Positions 61,589 to 64,000 of a stretch of 64,000 nt of DNA are shown here, piece by piece (position 1 is the first letter of the stretch; each line of letters begins with the position of its first letter). The position numbers were made by a program, and so were the translations under genes. This DNA is from Hydrogenophaga sp. (GTDB taxonomy: Bacteria > Pseudomonadota > Gammaproteobacteria > Burkholderiales > Burkholderiaceae_C): the NCBI RefSeq assembly GCF_011772445.1, contig NZ_WVZN01000049.1, forward strand, positions 1 to 64,000. The letters are read 5' to 3'. Under the pieces are notes generated by a model, which worked only from the letters and a program-made list of their open reading frames with translations, did not search any database and was not told where the DNA came from.

Positions 61589-61799
61589 TCCGGGGGCGGA
61601 CGGAAGTGTTCGATTGACGCTCGGTGAGAGGCGGCTCAAGACTGAACTCGGTCGATCGACCTGCGCATGTCGACTGACCGCTGTTGCCAATAGAAGTCGT
61701 AGCCCAAACCGCCAACGTGCCCCGTCCTTCTGACTTGACGTTCGAAGGACCGCCCAAGTAACCCAAGTTCGACGGGTCTCGCTTGGATCAACACTGAGC
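61589..61799. other. Intergenic stretch at an apparent base-composition change
   Basis: A 211-base gap between the hydratase and LysR genes with no convincing gene, hairpin or repeat. A sampled 60-base stretch (61681-61740) has 34 G/C, clearly below the surrounding coding DNA. It may mark the edge of a transferred segment holding the LysR and tartrate genes. Confidence 0.5.
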
Positions 61800-62729
61800 C
61801 TATGGGTGGTGGCGCTGCGCCGTGCTGGTTTGCGCCGCCGCCCAGAAGCCTTCGGCGGCGTCTCCCGCCCGCGATCGATGGCGATAGAGTCGAATGTCCA
61901 AATCGACTTGCCATTCAGCGGAAGCCGCGACGACGAGCCGCCCGCGTTCAAGATCATCGCCGACCAGCAGCTTGGGCAACCAGGCCAGGCCACGCCCGTC
62001 AAGGGCCACGGTTCGCAGTACGGAAGCCAGGTGTGCCGTGAGGACGTACTGGTGATGAAGGCGCTCGATCGCGGGTCCCTTGAGCGATCTCAGAATGCGC
62101 CCCAGGCCCGACTCCTGGCTGTAGCCCAGGAGGTGAACGATCGCACCCGTCGTTCCTCCCTCCAGCCTGTGCAAGGGAAGCCCGTCGTCGTCAGGAGCCG
62201 ATACCGGGACGAGTTGATCGCTTCCAACCACGAGGCTTGGATAGCTGGCGTCATCCAGCCCGCTGCGCACGCTAGTATGAGCATGCGCCAGCATGAAATG
62301 CACCTCGCTCTGAGCGAGCAAGCCTTCGCACTTTTGCTGCACGTCTGACACCAGCTGAATCGGGCCCATGGAGGCTCGCGTCTCTAGCGCCCGCAGCCAC
62401 GGTGGGAGGAAGGTAAAGGACAACGCGTGCGTGGCTGCGAATCGCAGCGTGGTGGAACTGGCCTCGGCTACCGCGCGCGCCTCCCCGGGCATGGCCGCCA
62501 CCCGCACCTGCAGCTCCTGCGCTACCACGCGGAACCACTCGCCCACCTCGGTCACGCGTGCCGGCTGTGAGCGGCGGTCAAACAGCTCCGCGCCAAGCCA
62601 TTCTTCCAGCGCCCGAATGCGCCGGCTGAACGCCGGCTGGGTCATGTGTCGTTCGTCTGCAGCCCGCGAGAAATTTCCCGTCGCGGCCAGCGCATTGAAG
62701 TCGTCGATCCAGGACAGGTTCATCGTCAT
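61800..62729 (-). CDS. LysR-family transcriptional regulator
   Basis: A 309-residue LysR protein. The N-terminal winged helix (about 5-65) is FNALAATGNFSRAADERHMTQPAFSRRIRALEEWLGAELFDRR (in parts); a two-lobe sensory domain follows, with the C-terminal lobe containing GRGLAWLPKLLVGDDLERGRLV. It is divergent from a D-tartrate-dehydratase gene with a 96-base gap and a T-N11-A palindrome right before its ATG. Thus it is probably the tartrate-responsive activator with autoregulation. Codons and base composition look less GC-rich than the preceding genes. ATG 62729 or 62723 are both possible. Confidence 0.88.
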   Translation of the reverse strand: MTMNLSWIDDFNALAATGNFSRAADERHMTQPAFSRRIRALEEWLGAELFDRRSQPARVTEVGEWFRVVAQELQVRVAAMPGEARAVAEASSTTLRFAATHALSFTFLPPWLRALETRASMGPIQLVSDVQQKCEGLLAQSEVHFMLAHAHTSVRSGLDDASYPSLVVGSDQLVPVSAPDDDGLPLHRLEGGTTGAIVHLLGYSQESGLGRILRSLKGPAIERLHHQYVLTAHLASVLRTVALDGRGLAWLPKLLVGDDLERGRLVVAASAEWQVDLDIRLYRHRSRAGDAAEGFWAAAQTSTAQRHHP

Positions 62730-62734
62730 GGCAG

Positions 62735-62747
62735 TGCTTTCAAAGCA
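62735..62747. promoter_or_regulatory. TGCTTTCAAAGCA palindrome, LysR T-N11-A box
   Basis: A perfect 6+1+6 inverted repeat fitting the T-N11-A LysR recognition pattern, 5 bases upstream of the lysR ATG and 79 bases upstream of the tartrate dehydratase ATG. Suitable for control of both divergent genes. Confidence 0.6.
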
Positions 62748-62825
62748 TCAAAGTCAAGAAAAGCGGCATTGGTCAAACGCCGCCGCCACACCGATCATCG
62801 GCCGCTTTACAGCAGGAAGCCCTCC

Positions 62826-63992
62826 ATGAAGATCGTCGACATCCGAGAAAAAACCCTTCCCATCAGCTCGCCGATCCGCAATGCGTATATCGACTTTAGC
62901 AAGATGACACTAAGCCTCGTCGCCGTCATCACCGACGTGATCCGCGACGGCAGGCCAGTTGTGGGCTACGGCTTCAATTCCAACGGTCGCTACGGCCAGG
63001 GCACGCTGATGCGCGAGCGCTTCGTCCCGCGCCTGCTGGAAGTCGCTCCCGAATCGCTGCAGGACGACAGCGGACGCAACCTCGACCCGCACAAGATCTG
63101 GAACACCATGTTCAAGAACGAGAAGCCGGGTGGGCACGGCGAACGCTCGGTCGCCATCGGCACCATCGACATGGCGGTCTGGGACGCGGTGGCCAAGATC
63201 GAGGGAAAGCCATTGTTTCAGTTGCTCGCCGACCGGTATGGCAACGGCCAGGCCAATCCGAAGATTTTTGTCTACGCCGCTGGTGGCTACTACTACCCGG
63301 GCCAGGATCACAAGAAGCTGCAGGACGAGATGCGCAGCTACATCGACCGCGGTTACACCGTGGTGAAGAAGAAGATCGGCGGTGCCTCGCTTGACGAGGA
63401 CCTGCGGCGCATCGACTCCATCATGGAGGTCCTGCAGGACGGCCAGAGGCTCTGCGTAGACGCCAACGGACGCTTCGATCTCGAGACCGCCATTGCCTAT
63501 GCCAAGGCGCTTTCGCAGTACGACCTGTTCTGGTACGAAGAGCCCGGTGACCCGCTGGACTTCGAACTGCAGGCGGCGCTGCGCGCCTTCTACAAGAACC
63601 CCATGGCCACAGGCGAGGACCTGTTCTCCATGCAGGACGCGCGCAACCTCATCCGCTACGGCGGCATGCGCCCCGACCGCGACTGGCTGCAGTTCGACTG
63701 CGCACTCAGCTACGGTCTTGTGGAGTACCTGCGCACGCTGGACATGCTCAAGGAACACGGCTGGTCTGCGAGCCGCTGCATCCCGCACGGCGGCCACCAG
63801 ATGTCGCTCAACATCGCCGCCGGCCTGGGCCTGGGCGGCAACGAGTCCTACCCCGACCTGTTCCAGCCCTTCGGCGGTTTCCCCGACAGCGTGAAAGTGG
63901 AGAACGGCCACGTCACGCTGCCGGAACTTCCTGGCATCGGTTTCGAGGGCAAGGCCGACCTTATCAAGGTGATGCGTGAGCTCTCGGCGTGA
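62826..63992 (+). CDS. tarD: D(-)-tartrate dehydratase (enolase superfamily, TarD-like)
   Basis: A 388-residue enolase-superfamily enzyme. RNAYIDFSKMTLSLVAVITD near the start, GFNSNGRYGQG, FVYAAGGYYYPGQ, catalytic-Lys region VVKKKIGGAS, metal-ligand acids in CVDANGR, WYEEPGD and TGEDLF, and catalytic His in CIPHGGHQMSLNIAAGLGLGG closely match, in wording and length, the Bradyrhizobium D-tartrate dehydratase (TarD, 389 residues) as I remember it. It converts D-tartrate to oxaloacetate. ATG 62826 is preferred; it starts the family-like MKIVDIREK. The regulator is divergent. It ends 8 bases before the window edge; no transporter is seen. Confidence 0.88.
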   Translation: MKIVDIREKTLPISSPIRNAYIDFSKMTLSLVAVITDVIRDGRPVVGYGFNSNGRYGQGTLMRERFVPRLLEVAPESLQDDSGRNLDPHKIWNTMFKNEKPGGHGERSVAIGTIDMAVWDAVAKIEGKPLFQLLADRYGNGQANPKIFVYAAGGYYYPGQDHKKLQDEMRSYIDRGYTVVKKKIGGASLDEDLRRIDSIMEVLQDGQRLCVDANGRFDLETAIAYAKALSQYDLFWYEEPGDPLDFELQAALRAFYKNPMATGEDLFSMQDARNLIRYGGMRPDRDWLQFDCALSYGLVEYLRTLDMLKEHGWSASRCIPHGGHQMSLNIAAGLGLGGNESYPDLFQPFGGFPDSVKVENGHVTLPELPGIGFEGKADLIKVMRELSA

Positions 63993-64000
63993 GCACCTGG

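Overview
The window is GC-rich, densely coded bacterial chromosome. It carries a grpE-dnaK-dnaJ cluster, many TRAP transporters, a Bug/TctC binding protein, 4-hydroxybenzoyl-CoA-thioesterase-type and VanAB-type aromatic catabolism, and short palindromic repeats containing a CCCCCTCAAGGGGG core. Together these suggest a betaproteobacterium of the Burkholderiales, most likely a Comamonadaceae member (Hydrogenophaga/Acidovorax/Variovorax-like). This is inferred from gene content and style; there is no rRNA or other strong taxonomic marker. No tRNA, rRNA, CRISPR array or intact insertion sequence was seen.

Layout. 1-8.4 kb holds housekeeping and mixed genes: the tail of an ABC importer, a YbjQ protein, GST, a WYL regulator, an MltB-type transglycosylase, a beta-CASP hydrolase, a ZIP transporter, a GFA protein and an M48 protease. 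8.5-12.5 kb is dnaJ-dnaK-grpE on the minus strand, with a dnaJ terminator and a good sigma-32 (RpoH) promoter overlapping a perfect palindrome. 12.5-13.7 kb has a FAH-family hydrolase and an HxlR regulator.

13.9-33.9 kb is a lignin-aromatic locus. A minus-strand operon encodes an enoyl-CoA hydratase, a hydroxycinnamoyl-CoA synthetase, an SDR dehydrogenase, a frameshifted tannase/feruloyl esterase, an aroyl-CoA thioesterase and a MarR regulator. Divergently lie an amidohydrolase (CouO-like) and a second CoA ligase. These fit stepwise side-chain shortening of ferulate or p-coumarate to vanillate or 4-hydroxybenzoate. Next come an HCCA-isomerase-like protein, an orphan TRAP binding protein, a MetE-like protein, vanA-gntR-vanB (vanillate O-demethylation), a full TRAP transporter whose binding protein is a close paralogue of the orphan, and a TctC protein. 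Three copies of a 70-bp REP-like element punctuate this stretch.

34-41 kb is the most unusual region. An unrecognised 613-residue polytopic protein is preceded by a CesT/Tir-type type III secretion chaperone, and upstream of them lie two translationally coupled hybrid histidine kinases. I read this as a candidate orphan type III effector-chaperone pair.

41-54 kb: a PQQ-type sorbosone dehydrogenase with a diheme cytochrome c; an iron-alcohol dehydrogenase with a GntR regulator; and, divergently, a catabolic run (alpha/beta hydrolase, sterol-desaturase-like hydroxylase, TakP-type TRAP transporter, FAD oxidoreductase, IlvD/Edd dehydratase, isocitrate-lyase-family enzyme). 54-61.6 kb: a small membrane protein and a LuxR regulator, then a co-directional run of acyl-CoA ligase, enoyl-CoA hydratase, quinone oxidoreductase, CoA-binding protein, O-acetylhomoserine sulfhydrylase-like enzyme and 2-keto-4-pentenoate hydratase. 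From about 61.6 kb the DNA looks less GC-rich and carries a LysR regulator divergent from a D-tartrate dehydratase.
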